DNA from: Microvirga roseola
GTDB lineage: Bacteria; Pseudomonadota; Alphaproteobacteria; Rhizobiales; Beijerinckiaceae
Length of the DNA stretch: 35,886 nucleotides
Direction of reading: 5' to 3'
Assembly: GCF_020866965.1 (NCBI RefSeq)
Contig: NZ_JAJATX010000041.1
Location: forward strand, 1-35,886
This document shows, piece by piece, positions 1-8,904 of the stretch. Below the pieces are notes generated by a model. That model saw only the letters and a program-made list of their open reading frames with translations, was not told where the DNA came from and made no database searches. How positions within the stretch are numbered: the first letter of the stretch is position 1; each line of letters opens with the position of its first letter. Both the position numbers and the translations under genes were made by a program.

Positions 1-654
1 CATAAGCCATACTTCAGGGAGGATCACTTCTCAGGAGGCAGACCAGGTACCGAGAGCGGCAATTCCGATCCGAAGCATGAACTCCTCCATGGTTCTTCGT
101 GAGCATGATCTTCTGATAGGAAACTCAGAGACATTCTCTATGATCCCAGGAGTGGTCGGGATACCTGCAGGTGCGACAGGCACTGCTGGAACTATGCCCA
201 AGGATCCGACACATGCTTGTGGAAGCGCCCTACAGTTCCCAATGCTGTCGGATGAGCGCCCCGGACCAGCCAATATCTCTTGCATGAACGGTTCCGGGCC
301 GAAGTCCTGCAGCAAGCGCATCTGCTCTCGCTTCCCGCCTGTCCTCGCCACCGGAGCTTGGCGGAAGACTGTCTGTCTCCGTACCAAAAATCCATCAGCG
401 GGCAACGTTCTCCTGATGCATCCGTTGCTCCACGTGACCGTGGCAAGCTTCTCGGCCGGTCAGCAACGAAATGCCCGGCTCGAACGGGTCTACTCATGAA
501 TCGTTGCTGTCGTCCTGCTATTCGGATTCCTCGGCGTTGCGGTCTAGGGCGGCATCCGGAAGGAGGGGGCTTCTCGACCAGAAACCATGAAACAGGGCTC
601 CGCGCCGGCAGGAAGGTGAAGGAGTGAAGCCGCAGGCACCTCTGGCGGGTTCGG
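1..654. other. Region without a supportable gene
   Basis: Several overlapping open frames exist on both strands, but none has a good ribosome binding site, a recognisable domain or a plausible amino acid composition. A plus-strand frame is already open at the window edge and runs to about 499, so a fragment of something beginning outside cannot be excluded. The frame beginning near 280 has a few residues that look protein-like (HERFRAEVLQQAHLL) but is closed by a stop at 253-255 and decays into low-quality sequence. By eye the base composition is less GC-rich than the rest of the window. It could be an eroded gene or a long intergenic region. Confidence 0.5.
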
Positions 655-1386
655 ATGCAAGTCAAAAGCAAGATGGTGATTTCCGCGCTGCTGCAGCGAA
701 CGAAGCAATGCTTCTGGAAAGGCTGGCAGGATCTTGACCCGTCCGTACGGCGCCGCTGGTTTGTGTTGACCGGCGTCGGGTTCGCTTTCGCTTGCAGTCT
801 CATGGCTGCACTCAGCTTGATCGGGCAGCATCTGGAGCAGGTTGGCGCGCTTTCTTGGGAGAGAAATGCTCTTTTATGGCTTGAAGCGCATCTGCCTCTC
901 CCTCTCTCCAGCGCGGTCTGGGCTCAGGCTCCGGGATACAGCCACTTCATCATACCGCTTCTTGTGCTTGCCGCAGGCTGGTCGGCATGGACCTATCGAC
1001 CGCTCCAAGCACTCAGCGTCGTCGTGGGCTATGTCGGGATCAAGCTGATCGTGCAGGTGGGTTGGACGGTTTGGCATCGGGAGCGGCCGGATGATATCGC
1101 CAACGGGCTTTTGTCTCCCGGTTTTCTGAATGCCTTCCCCTCAGGGCATGCGGCTCAAACGGTCTTCTGCTATGGGCTTCTCGCCGCTTTCTGGTTTCAT
1201 GCCTCCGCAAGTCGCGCCGAGCGGGCTCTTGCCGTGCTTTGTGTTGTGCTCCTGCAGTTCATGGTCGTTGCAGGGAGAATTCGCATGGGAGCGCACTGGC
1301 CCAGCGACATTCTCGCAGGGACACTTATCGGAGCTGCGTGGTTGGCTGCCGTCCTGATAGCACTTCACCGGTCGAGAGCATCGTAG
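655..1386 (+). CDS. PAP2-family membrane phosphatase
   Basis: A 243-residue integral membrane protein of the PAP2 (type 2 phosphatidic acid phosphatase) superfamily, which removes phosphate from lipid phosphates such as phosphatidate or undecaprenyl pyrophosphate. Hydrophobic segments lie near residues 37-58, 97-113, 118-136, 168-182, 188-206 and 220-237. The second and third catalytic motifs are clear: PSGH with His165, and Arg208-x5-His214-x3-Asp218. The first motif keeps Arg144-Pro145, but the lysine normally seven residues before that arginine is a tryptophan (Trp137); the nearest lysine is Lys130. In-frame stops leave 655 as the first usable start, with ATG 673 as an alternative; neither has a strong Shine-Dalgarno, although AAGGAG lies further up at 618-623. 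The family call is firm, the substrate unknown. Confidence 0.85.
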   Translation: MQVKSKMVISALLQRTKQCFWKGWQDLDPSVRRRWFVLTGVGFAFACSLMAALSLIGQHLEQVGALSWERNALLWLEAHLPLPLSSAVWAQAPGYSHFIIPLLVLAAGWSAWTYRPLQALSVVVGYVGIKLIVQVGWTVWHRERPDDIANGLLSPGFLNAFPSGHAAQTVFCYGLLAAFWFHASASRAERALAVLCVVLLQFMVVAGRIRMGAHWPSDILAGTLIGAAWLAAVLIALHRSRAS

Positions 1387-1517
1387 AGAGGTAAGTTGGC
1401 CTGACATATTCCTCCGCGTATTCCGTTACAGCATGGATCGCCGGAGGAACGGGACTATATGTCTCTGGCAGGGACTTCCTTCCCGAACCGCATTGGCCGG
1501 CATAGCCAGGGGGTTAC

Positions 1518-2063
1518 ATGTTCAAGAAATGGGCCCTGGCTCTTGCGCTCACGACGGCCAGCCTCTCTTTCATGGCGGCGTCGGCCTCTGCCGGTGCGCT
1601 CGGGGGACCAGGAGCCGGTTGGGGAGCCAGCGACCCATCCATGTGGCATGTCGGGTCAGAGGGAAGGGGATTCGGGCATGGTCCGCGGTTCGGACACGGT
1701 CCGCGGTTTCATGGCGGACCGTACTACTATGATGCGCGCCCGCACTCCGGGCGTCACTTCCTCGGTGAACCGCGGTTCTATGGACGCCGCTTTGAAGGAC
1801 CCAGGCGCTGGCGCAAGCATCCCTACGATTGGCCCCGCCATCACGGCAGGGACTATAGACACCACGATGATGCATGGTTCGATCGTGACCGGGATGATTA
1901 TAGGCCGCATCGCTACGGCCGTCGCCCTGACGGGCGCCGCCCGGATCACGCGCGCGGTCGGGATGATTTCTCTCCCCATTACGTGACGCCGCCCGGCATC
2001 GAGGTCCGGGATCGGCGCGATCTGCGGCGCTACGAATACCTGCCGCGCGACCGTTCTCGGTAG
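1518..2063 (+). CDS. Secreted His/Arg/Tyr/Gly-rich low-complexity protein
   Basis: A 181-residue protein with a clear signal peptide: basic start (MFKKW), hydrophobic core, and a likely cleavage after ASASA near residue 25. The mature part is low complexity, rich in His, Arg, Asp, Tyr and Gly, with a tandem GHGPRF repeat near residues 53-64 and runs such as RHHGRDYRHHDD. No catalytic domain is visible. A G-rich tract sits just before ATG 1518 and acts as the ribosome binding site. The histidine-rich composition suggests metal binding or an envelope-associated role, but that is inference. It stands alone between the PAP2 and patatin genes on the same strand. Uncharacterised exported proteins of this kind are common in Hyphomicrobiales. 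Confidence 0.7.
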   Translation: MFKKWALALALTTASLSFMAASASAGALGGPGAGWGASDPSMWHVGSEGRGFGHGPRFGHGPRFHGGPYYYDARPHSGRHFLGEPRFYGRRFEGPRRWRKHPYDWPRHHGRDYRHHDDAWFDRDRDDYRPHRYGRRPDGRRPDHARGRDDFSPHYVTPPGIEVRDRRDLRRYEYLPRDRSR

Positions 2064-2150
2064 CAGGATCCGTCGACAGGCCTTGGAAATCGGCAGGCTC
2101 CCATGTTTCCTTAGGGGCCGAAATCCGCTCTTTTGACGCTGGAGCCCGTA

Positions 2151-3218
2151 ATGACCGGACGCGCCGGGAGAAAAATCACCGCTCCTCGAGGCCTGATCGG
2201 TCCGAGGACGGCGAAAACGGTCTCCCTGGCGCTTCAGGGCGGCGGAGCGCACGGCGCCTTCACATGGGGTATCCTCGACTACCTTCTGGAGGACGGTCGC
2301 CTCGGTATCGAGGCGATCACCGGAGCCAGCGCCGGAGCCGTGAACGCGGTCGTTCTCATGGAGGGCTGGCTTGCGGGCGGAAGCGACGGGGCCCGCGCGC
2401 AACTGCGTCAGTTCTGGAAGCGGGTCAGCCTCGACGGAGTTCTCTCGCCGCTCCAGCGCTCTCTCTTCGACCGGTTCCTGCACCATTGGGGCGCAGGACC
2501 GCTCCCGATGGATCTGTGGACGGGCGCCTGGTCCAGGGTTGCGGGCCCCTACGACCTGAATCCGCTCGACATCAATCCCCTGAAGGACGCCCTCGCCGAA
2601 CTGATCGACTTCGGCCGGGTGCGGGCCTGCACGGATACGAAGCTCTTCGTATCCGCCACCAGTGTCTGGTCCGGCAAGGTCCGGGTCTTCACCGGGCCCG
2701 AGCTGACCGTCGATCACGTCCTGGCCTCCGCCTGCCTGCCGACGGTCTTCAAGGCCATCGAGATCGAGGGTGAGCCGTATTGGGACGGAGGGTACACGGG
2801 CAATCCGGCCCTGTTCCCGCTCTTCTACGAAACCGAGACCGACGACATCCTGCTGGTCCAGATCAACCCGATCGAACGCCGCTCGACCCCGCGCACGGCG
2901 GAGGAGATCCGCAACCGGCTGACCGAGATCACGTTCAATGCGAACCTGCTCCATGAGCTCAGGGCCGTGGAGTTCGTGACCCGGCTGATCGACGAGGGCA
3001 AGCTGTCCACGACGGACTACAAGCGGGTCCGCATGCACCGGGTCCATGGCGGCTCGGCTCTCGATGAGTTCACGGCATCGTCTCGCCTCGATGCCCGGTG
3101 GGAGTTCTTCAAGCAGCTGAAGGATCTCGGGCGCCGGGCTGCCCGTGAATGGCTGGCGGCGAACTACGAGGCCATCGGCCATGAAAGCACGCTGGATCTG
3201 AGACGGGCCTACGAGTGA
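2151..3218 (+). CDS. Patatin-like phospholipase family protein
   Basis: A 355-residue serine lipid acyl hydrolase of the patatin family. From ATG 2151, the oxyanion-hole motif GGGAHG begins at residue 30, the nucleophile is Ser60 in GASAG, and the catalytic Asp212 lies in WDGG, giving a complete Ser-Asp dyad. The C-terminal third (about 240-355) matches the arrangement typical of bacterial patatin proteins of this length. ATG 2151 is preferred because GGAG at 2141-2144 is well placed; a TTG at 2133 would add six residues. No signal peptide is seen, so it is probably cytoplasmic or membrane associated, acting on phospholipids or related acyl esters. It is followed by 152 bases without a gene before the next CDS, so it is probably a single transcription unit. 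Confidence 0.9.
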   Translation: MTGRAGRKITAPRGLIGPRTAKTVSLALQGGGAHGAFTWGILDYLLEDGRLGIEAITGASAGAVNAVVLMEGWLAGGSDGARAQLRQFWKRVSLDGVLSPLQRSLFDRFLHHWGAGPLPMDLWTGAWSRVAGPYDLNPLDINPLKDALAELIDFGRVRACTDTKLFVSATSVWSGKVRVFTGPELTVDHVLASACLPTVFKAIEIEGEPYWDGGYTGNPALFPLFYETETDDILLVQINPIERRSTPRTAEEIRNRLTEITFNANLLHELRAVEFVTRLIDEGKLSTTDYKRVRMHRVHGGSALDEFTASSRLDARWEFFKQLKDLGRRAAREWLAANYEAIGHESTLDLRRAYE

Positions 3219-3370
3219 CCTGCGCTCGCTTGCAAGACCAAGCCCTTGCAGGCTGCGGCTGTCTGCGGCATGCCTGTCGTGCACCGACTGCAAGACTGTG
3301 AGGCCTCACAAAGCCTCAGTTGTGAGCTAGCTAGAACAGCAACCGCCGGCATCCGGGCCAATACCTTCGG

Positions 3371-4624
3371 ATGTCGACCGCCTCCGAAAGTCCCCTTAAG
3401 GCCATGACCTCCATTTCCGCTGCGGCAGCGCAGCCCGCTCCCAAGCTCTCGTTCATTGCGCTGCTCATCGCCGTTTCGGCCGCCAGCCCTCTCGGCATCA
3501 ACATGTATTTGCCATCCATGCCCGGCATGGCGCGGGCCTTCGGGGTCGGCTTCACCACCATTCAGCTCACCCTGTCCCTCTATCTTGCCGCCATGGCGCT
3601 CGGGCAGTTGATCGTCGGCCCGCTTTCGGACCGGTTCGGACGGCGGCCCGTGCTCCTGATCGGTCTGGCCGTGTTCGTTCTGGGCTCGCTCATCTGCTTT
3701 ATGGCCCAGAGCGTCGGCGCGCTGATCTTCGGCCGTGTCGTGCAGGCCCTGGGCGGCTGTGCGGGCATCACCCTCAGCCGCGCCATCGTCAGGGATCTCT
3801 ATGGGCGCGATCAGGTGGCCAGCATGATCGGCTATGTCACCATGGGCATGGCGGTCGCTCCCATGATCGCGCCCTCCGTCGGTGGTGTGCTGGAATCGTA
3901 CTTCGACTGGCGCGCCTCTTTCGCCTTCCTGACGGCTTTCGGTGCGCTCGCGCTGCTGTTTGCTGCATGGCAGCTCTATGAGACGAACCACAACCGCGGC
4001 TCGGCGGAATCCGCTCGCGACCTCCTGCGCGGCTACAGAAGTCTCGTCCGGTCCCGCCTGTTCTGGGGCTACACGCTGGTGACCAGCTTCGTCTCGGCCA
4101 TGTTCTTCGCCTTCGTCGCAGGCGCCCCGTTCGTGATGATCGAGCTCATGGAGCGCAGTCCCGCGGAATACGGCTTCTATTTCGCCATCGTGCCGAGCGG
4201 CTACATTCTCGGCAACTTCGCCACGGGTCGCCTGGCAGGCCGGATCGGGCTGAATCGGATGATCCTGATCGGCACGTCCCTGGCCCTGGCCAGCATCGCA
4301 GCCATGGCTGCGGCGTTCGCCCTCGGCCTGTTCCATCCGATCGCCCTGTTCGGGCCGATGTTCTTCATCGGGATGGGGAACGGCCTCGTCCTGCCGAGCG
4401 GCATTGCCGGGGCGGTGAGCGTGAAGCCGGAACTGGCCGGGGCCGCCGCCGGCCTGACGGGGAGCATTCAGATCGGGTTCGGCGCGCTCGTGGCGCCCAT
4501 TGTCGGCGCCATGCTCCAGACATCGCTCTGGCCTTTGCTGGTCATCATGGCCGTCTCTTCACTGCTGGCCGTCGCCTCATTCGGACTGGTTCGCGACCGG
4601 ACCAGATCGTCCCCCGTCAGGTGA
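3371..4624 (+). CDS. Bcr/CflA-type MFS multidrug efflux transporter
   Basis: A 417-residue major facilitator superfamily protein with about twelve hydrophobic segments. Features of the Bcr/CflA drug-resistance branch are visible: an N-terminal NMYLPSMP segment near residue 44, and the MFS motif A (GPLSDRFGRRP) in the first cytoplasmic loop near residues 83-93. The C-terminal half ends in a short basic tail. It would export small molecules by proton antiport across the inner membrane; the substrate cannot be read from sequence. ATG 3371 is the longest start; ATG 3404 (residue 12) has an AAGG just upstream and is a real alternative. A hairpin follows the stop. Confidence 0.9.
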   Translation: MSTASESPLKAMTSISAAAAQPAPKLSFIALLIAVSAASPLGINMYLPSMPGMARAFGVGFTTIQLTLSLYLAAMALGQLIVGPLSDRFGRRPVLLIGLAVFVLGSLICFMAQSVGALIFGRVVQALGGCAGITLSRAIVRDLYGRDQVASMIGYVTMGMAVAPMIAPSVGGVLESYFDWRASFAFLTAFGALALLFAAWQLYETNHNRGSAESARDLLRGYRSLVRSRLFWGYTLVTSFVSAMFFAFVAGAPFVMIELMERSPAEYGFYFAIVPSGYILGNFATGRLAGRIGLNRMILIGTSLALASIAAMAAAFALGLFHPIALFGPMFFIGMGNGLVLPSGIAGAVSVKPELAGAAAGLTGSIQIGFGALVAPIVGAMLQTSLWPLLVIMAVSSLLAVASFGLVRDRTRSSPVR

Positions 4625-4637
4625 ATTGGCGCAAAAG

Positions 4638-4659
4638 GGAGGCTTCTTGGGGAGCCTCC
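4638..4659 (+). terminator. Hairpin after the MFS transporter gene
   Basis: A 7-bp inverted repeat (GGAGGCT / AGCCTCC) with an eight-base loop starts 13 bases after the MFS stop codon. There is no T-run after it, so it may be a weak or factor-assisted terminator, or an mRNA 3' end stabiliser. Confidence 0.4.
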
Positions 4660-4752
4660 GGCCATGGCTCGTGGTTTCTCGTCCAGGCCTCTGACGAGGC
4701 CATTCGCCGTATTCTACTGGAGCCCCTTTTGAGACCTCCGCCGGAGACCGCC

Positions 4753-5283
4753 ATGCAGAACGAAGATCCGCATCAGCCGCCAGTTCTCGACGAGGAGACC
4801 ATCGCCTTCGCACAAAGGGTCTTCCAGCACACACGGGCGGGCCACACGGGAGAGATGGCGCAGCTGCTGGACATGGGGCTCCCTCCGAACCTGCGCAACG
4901 AGAAGGGGGACAGCCTCCTCATGCTGGCCTGCTATCATGGTCATGCAGAGCTGGCGCAGCTTCTTCTCGAGCGCGGTGGCGATCCGGAATTGGCGAACGA
5001 CCGGGGGCAGACGCCCCTTGCCGGAGCAGCCTTCAAGGGGGATGCGAGGATTGTCCGGCTGCTTCTGGAGCAGGGGGCAAATGTCAATGGCAGCGGGCCC
5101 GACGGCCGGACCGCGCTGATGGTCTCGGCGATGTTCAACCGGACCGAAATCGTCGAGCTTCTTGTCGTCCATGGAGCGGACATTCATGCCCGCGACGCTC
5201 AAGGCCTGACGGCCGAAGCGGCAGCCCGGACGATGGGGGCTCCCGACACGCCGGACCAACTGGCCCAGCTGGCGAAGAAATAG
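4753..5283 (+). CDS. Ankyrin-repeat protein
   Basis: A 176-residue protein made almost entirely of ankyrin repeats. About four repeats are visible from residue 27 onward, with typical cores such as GDSLLMLACYHGHAELAQLL, GQTPLAGAAFKGDARIVRLL and GRTALMVSAMFNRTEIVELL, each followed by a turn like GADIHARD. No signal peptide or second domain is present, so it is probably a cytoplasmic protein-protein interaction module; its partner is unknown. The open frame extends upstream to a GTG at 4621 overlapping the MFS stop, but ATG 4753 is chosen because GGAG at 4743-4746 is correctly spaced and the upstream residues are not ankyrin-like. It may be cotranscribed with the exporter upstream. Confidence 0.88.
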   Translation: MQNEDPHQPPVLDEETIAFAQRVFQHTRAGHTGEMAQLLDMGLPPNLRNEKGDSLLMLACYHGHAELAQLLLERGGDPELANDRGQTPLAGAAFKGDARIVRLLLEQGANVNGSGPDGRTALMVSAMFNRTEIVELLVVHGADIHARDAQGLTAEAAARTMGAPDTPDQLAQLAKK

Positions 5284-5452
5284 GCGGTTCCGGTGGGCGG
5301 AGCGAGGGGACCGGGACGATGGCGAGGCTGCGCCTCCAGCGCCTGGTGCCTTGCGGGCAGGCCCTCCATCGTGTGATCTGGCGCTGACCGGAATTGCAGA
5401 CCCGCATTTCCATCGCCGATTCCATCCTTGCCCCTGTGCCGGAGTTCCCGTC

Positions 5453-6981
5453 GTGACTGCAAACCTGTTCGAACTGCTTGAGCGCTCAATTGTCGACCGC
5501 AGCAAGGTGGCGATCACGACGCCCGCAGGCGAGACGATCGGCTATGGCGACCTGATCGCCCTCTCGGGCCGGTTGGCCAATGTGCTGACAGCCCGCGGCG
5601 TCAAGCCCGGCGACCGAGTTGCGGTCCAGGTGGAGAAGTCGGTTCCGGCTCTCGTCCTGTACCTGGCGACAGTCCGGGCGGGGCGATCTATCTTCCCCTC
5701 AATACCGCCTATATGCTGGCGGAGCTCGCGTACTTCATCGGCGATGCGGAGCCCTCGCTGATCGTCTGCGATCCTGCCAAGCGCAGCGGGATCGAGCAGC
5801 TCGCCGCAAAGATCGGAGCGTCGGTCGAAACGCTCGATGCCGGAGGGCAGGGCACCCTCGCCGAGGCCGCCGCAGCTGCGCCCGAGCGGTTCGAGACGGT
5901 GCCGAGAGCGGGCGATGACCTTGCTGCGATCCTTTATACGTCAGGCACGACCGGTCGCTCGAAAGGCGCGATGCTGACCCACGACAATCTCGTGTCCAAT
6001 GCCCTGACCCTGAAGGACGCCTGGCGCTTCAGCGCAGACGATGTGCTGATCCACGCCCTGCCGATCTATCACACTCACGGGCTGTTCGTGGCCAGCAACG
6101 TGACCCTGTTCTCCGGCGCGTCGATGATCTTCCTGCCGAAGTTCGACGCGGACGAGATCCTTGCGCTGATGCCCCGCGCCACGGCCCTAATGGGCGTCCC
6201 GACCTTTTACGTCCGCCTCTTGCAGCATCCTGGCCTGACCAGGGAGGCGACATCCGGGATGCGCCTGTTCGTGTCCGGCTCCGCGCCTTTGCTCGCCGAA
6301 ACCCATCGCGATTGGAGCACGCGGACCGGTCACGCCATTCTCGAGCGGTACGGGATGACCGAGACCAACATGAACACCTCCAATCCCTACGATGGAGACC
6401 GGGTGCCCGGCGCCGTCGGCCTGCCTCTCCCTGGAGTGTCGGTGCGTATCACCCATCCTGAAACCGGAGAGGAACTGGGTGCAGGCAGCATCGGCATGAT
6501 CGAGGTGAAGGGCCCCAACGTGTTCAAGGGCTACTGGCGCATGCCGGAGAAGACTGCGTCCGAGTTCCGACCCGACGGCTTCTTCATCACGGGCGATCTC
6601 GGCAGAATGGACGAGCGCGGCTATGTGCATATCCTGGGGCGTGGCAAGGATCTGGTGATCACCGGCGGCTTCAATGTCTATCCGAAGGAGATCGAGGACG
6701 AGATCGACGCCGTTCCGGGTGTGTTCGAGAGCGCCGTGATTGGCGTTCCGCACAAGGATCTCGGCGAGGGCGTGACCGCAATCGTTGTCCGCACCAAGGG
6801 GGCGACGGTGGACGAGAAGGCTGTCCTCGCGGCCCTCGATGGCCGCCTCGCAAAGTTCAAGCTGCCCAAACGCGTCGTCTTCGTCGAGGAACTGCCGCGC
6901 AACACCATGGGCAAGGTGCAGAAGAACGTGCTGCGCGAGCAGTTTGCCGATCTCTACGATCCGCCGGCTCGGGCCTCCTAG
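5453..6981 (+). pseudogene. matB: Malonyl-CoA synthetase MatB, interrupted by a one-base frameshift
   Basis: An acyl-adenylate-forming enzyme that converts malonate, CoA and ATP to malonyl-CoA, AMP and pyrophosphate. The N-terminal 77 codons run from GTG 5453 (GGAG at 5441-5444) in one frame; the remainder continues to 6981 in another. The two frames join exactly if one G is added to the G4 run at 5680-5683, restoring V-R-A-G-A-I-Y-L-P-L-N-T. The downstream part has the adenylate-binding loop (YTSGTTGRSKGAM), the MatB-typical YGMTETNMNTSNPYDGDR segment, the TGD hinge region and the C-terminal catalytic lysine in NTMGKVQKN. Everything except the one missing base looks intact, so this is either a very recent loss or a sequencing error. 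No malonyl-CoA decarboxylase (matA) lies next to it here. Confidence 0.9.
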
Positions 6982-7168
6982 CTTTGAAGGACGGCACATC
7001 CTTCTACGGTATCTTCCGGGAAGGCCTCCGCACCGGGATCGGCCGGCCGCTCGGAATGCATGATCGGGATTGCGGCGACGCAAGGAGATCCGTCTGGCGC
7101 TGAAGGCGGTTCAGCTTATCTCTGATCCATCCGGGAGGCGGCTCTCGCCCCCGTCGGAGGGCTCGATC

Positions 7169-8101
7169 ATGAGGCAGAACGGCATTCACCACGTCACCGC
7201 CATCGCAGGGCCCGCGCGCCGCAACCTCGAATTCTACACCCGCACGCTCGGGCTTCGGCTGGTCAAGAAGACCGTCAATTTCGACGATCCCGGCACCTAT
7301 CATTTCTATTACGGGGACGAGGCGGGGCGGCCCGGCACGATCCTGACTTTCTTTCCCTGGGAGCATGCTGCGCCCGGACGCCTCGGGATCGGGGAGACGC
7401 AAGAGACTGTCTTCCGGGTGCCGGAGGGCTCCATCGGCTACTGGATGCACCGGCTGGTCGAGAAGGGCGTGCCGCATGAAAACCCGGAGAGGCGCTTCGG
7501 CGAGAGCGTGCTCGCCTTCAAGGATCCCGACGGCATGAGGCTCGCGCTTGTCGCCGTGCCGGGGATCGAGGGCGAACCGGCCTGGAGCGGCGGCGATGTG
7601 CCCGCCGAGCATGCGATCCGGGGCCTGCACGGCGTCAGCCTGCTGCTCAAGGAGGCGGTGCCGACCGGTGCGATCCTGACGGATGTGCTCGGCTTCGCGG
7701 AGATCGCCCGGGAAGGCTCGCTCGCCCGCTTCAGGGCTGGTGATACGGCGCTGGGCGGCATCGTGGATCTGCGCGAGGCAGGCGGCTTCCTGCAGGGCCG
7801 TCCTGGAGCGGGCACGGTCCATCACGTCGCCTTCCGCGCCGCGAGCGACGCGGTGCAGGACGAGATGGTCCAGAAGCTCATCGCGCACCACGGCATCCGC
7901 CCCACGGAGCAGAAGGACCGCAACTACTTCCGGTCGGTCTATTTCCGCGAGCCCGGCGGAGTCCTGTTCGAGATCGCGACCGACGAGCCGGGCTTTGCGG
8001 TCGATGAGCCTGCCGAAAGGCTGGGTGGGGCCCTGAAGCTGCCGCCCTTTCTCGAGGCCCGGCGCGCATCGATCGAAGCCGTCCTGCCCGAAGTGGCCTG
8101 A
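7169..8101 (+). CDS. Ring-cleaving (VOC-fold) dioxygenase, MhqE/MhqO-like
   Basis: A 310-residue protein with two tandem vicinal-oxygen-chelate (glyoxalase/bleomycin resistance) domains, roughly residues 1-130 and 150-280. Likely metal ligands are His8 in IHHVTAI, His219 in TVHHVAF and Glu268 in GGVLFEIA, the His-His-Glu set of this family. Members are annotated as ring-cleaving extradiol dioxygenases and include the Bacillus MhqE/MhqO proteins linked to hydroquinone and catechol resistance. The open frame reaches back to 7070, but ATG 7169 has GGAGG at 7156-7160 and begins directly with the VOC fold. The hydrolase gene follows after 57 bases, suggesting an operon matching the mhqED arrangement. 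No MarR-type regulator is adjacent. Confidence 0.88.
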   Translation: MRQNGIHHVTAIAGPARRNLEFYTRTLGLRLVKKTVNFDDPGTYHFYYGDEAGRPGTILTFFPWEHAAPGRLGIGETQETVFRVPEGSIGYWMHRLVEKGVPHENPERRFGESVLAFKDPDGMRLALVAVPGIEGEPAWSGGDVPAEHAIRGLHGVSLLLKEAVPTGAILTDVLGFAEIAREGSLARFRAGDTALGGIVDLREAGGFLQGRPGAGTVHHVAFRAASDAVQDEMVQKLIAHHGIRPTEQKDRNYFRSVYFREPGGVLFEIATDEPGFAVDEPAERLGGALKLPPFLEARRASIEAVLPEVA

Positions 8102-8126
8102 TCCATCTTCCGCCGCATTCTGATCA

Positions 8127-8143
8127 AGGGCCGGGAAGGCCCT
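8127..8143 (+). other. Small hairpin between dioxygenase and hydrolase genes
   Basis: A 6-bp inverted repeat (AGGGCC / GGCCCT) with a five-base loop lies in the 57-base gap between the two genes. It has no T-run and probably affects message stability or partial read-through, if it does anything. Confidence 0.3.
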
Positions 8144-8158
8144 CTTGCGAGAACCGCC

Positions 8159-8770
8159 ATGACAGACCTGTCCTTCACCCATCGCTACGAGCCTGCGCCT
8201 GAGCCGGGCCCGCCGCCGCTTCTGCTGCTGCACGGCACGGGCGGCGACGAGAACGATCTCCTTCCGCTCGGGCGCATGATCGCGCCGGGATCTGCCAGGC
8301 TGTCGCCGCGTGGCAACGTGCTTGAAGGGGGCATGCCCCGTTTCTTCCGCCGCCTGGCGGAGGGCGTCTTCGACGAGGAGGATGTGCGCCTGCGCGCCCA
8401 CGAGCTCGCCGACTTCGTGGAGGAGGCCCGCAAGGCCTATGATCTCGCCGCTCCCATCGCGGCGGGCTTCTCCAACGGCGCGAATATCGCCGCCGCGGTG
8501 CTGCAGTTGCGGCCCGAGGTTCTCGCGGGCGCGGTCCTGTTGCGGGCCATGGTCCCGCTGCAGGATCCGCCCGTCGCCGATCTTCGGGGAAAGCCCGTCC
8601 TCGTGCTCTCGGGGGCCGCCGATCCCCTCATCCCGCCCGAGAATGCCGGGCGGCTCGCCGCCCTGCTGTCGGAGGCGGGGGCCCGGGTCGAGCACCGCAT
8701 CCTGCCGGTGGGCCATGGGCTCTCCCAGTCGGATGTGATCCTCGCGAAGGAATGGATCGAGAAGATCTGA
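8159..8770 (+). CDS. Alpha/beta hydrolase, carboxylesterase/MhqD-like
   Basis: A 203-residue cytoplasmic alpha/beta hydrolase of the phospholipase/carboxylesterase family. The fold landmarks are an oxyanion-forming LLHGTGGDE near residues 23-31, the nucleophile elbow GFSNG with Ser105, Asp155 in GAADPLIP, and His186 in VGHGLS, giving a complete Ser-Asp-His triad. Length fits the family. Its position directly after the ring-cleaving dioxygenase matches the mhqED (yodED) pair of Bacillus, where the two act together in resistance to quinones and their adducts. Applying that role here is inference from gene order and family. The start at ATG 8159 is preceded by a weak GAGAA. Confidence 0.87.
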   Translation: MTDLSFTHRYEPAPEPGPPPLLLLHGTGGDENDLLPLGRMIAPGSARLSPRGNVLEGGMPRFFRRLAEGVFDEEDVRLRAHELADFVEEARKAYDLAAPIAAGFSNGANIAAAVLQLRPEVLAGAVLLRAMVPLQDPPVADLRGKPVLVLSGAADPLIPPENAGRLAALLSEAGARVEHRILPVGHGLSQSDVILAKEWIEKI

Positions 8771-8904
8771 CGCCCGCCTGCCGCATGCCCTTTTCGCGTA
8801 GATCTTTTGAGAGCGCGCCTACCACCGTTGCGCAACTAAGCCGGAATTGACGCTGGGTCACTCCGAGGGTGAAGCTGGACCATAAATGGCGGGGAGTGCG
8901 CTCA

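Noticed and set aside
1656..3293. 545-codon open frame on the minus strand
   Set aside because: It lies opposite the patatin gene and the His-rich protein, has no domain, and its composition is what antisense of high-GC coding DNA gives.
5680..5683. Programmed frameshift site in matB
   Set aside because: G4 alone is not a known slippery heptamer and no stimulating structure is obvious, so loss or a sequencing error is more likely.
7004..8716. 570-codon open frame on the minus strand
   Set aside because: It runs antisense to the dioxygenase and hydrolase genes, both of which have full catalytic motifs and ribosome binding sites.
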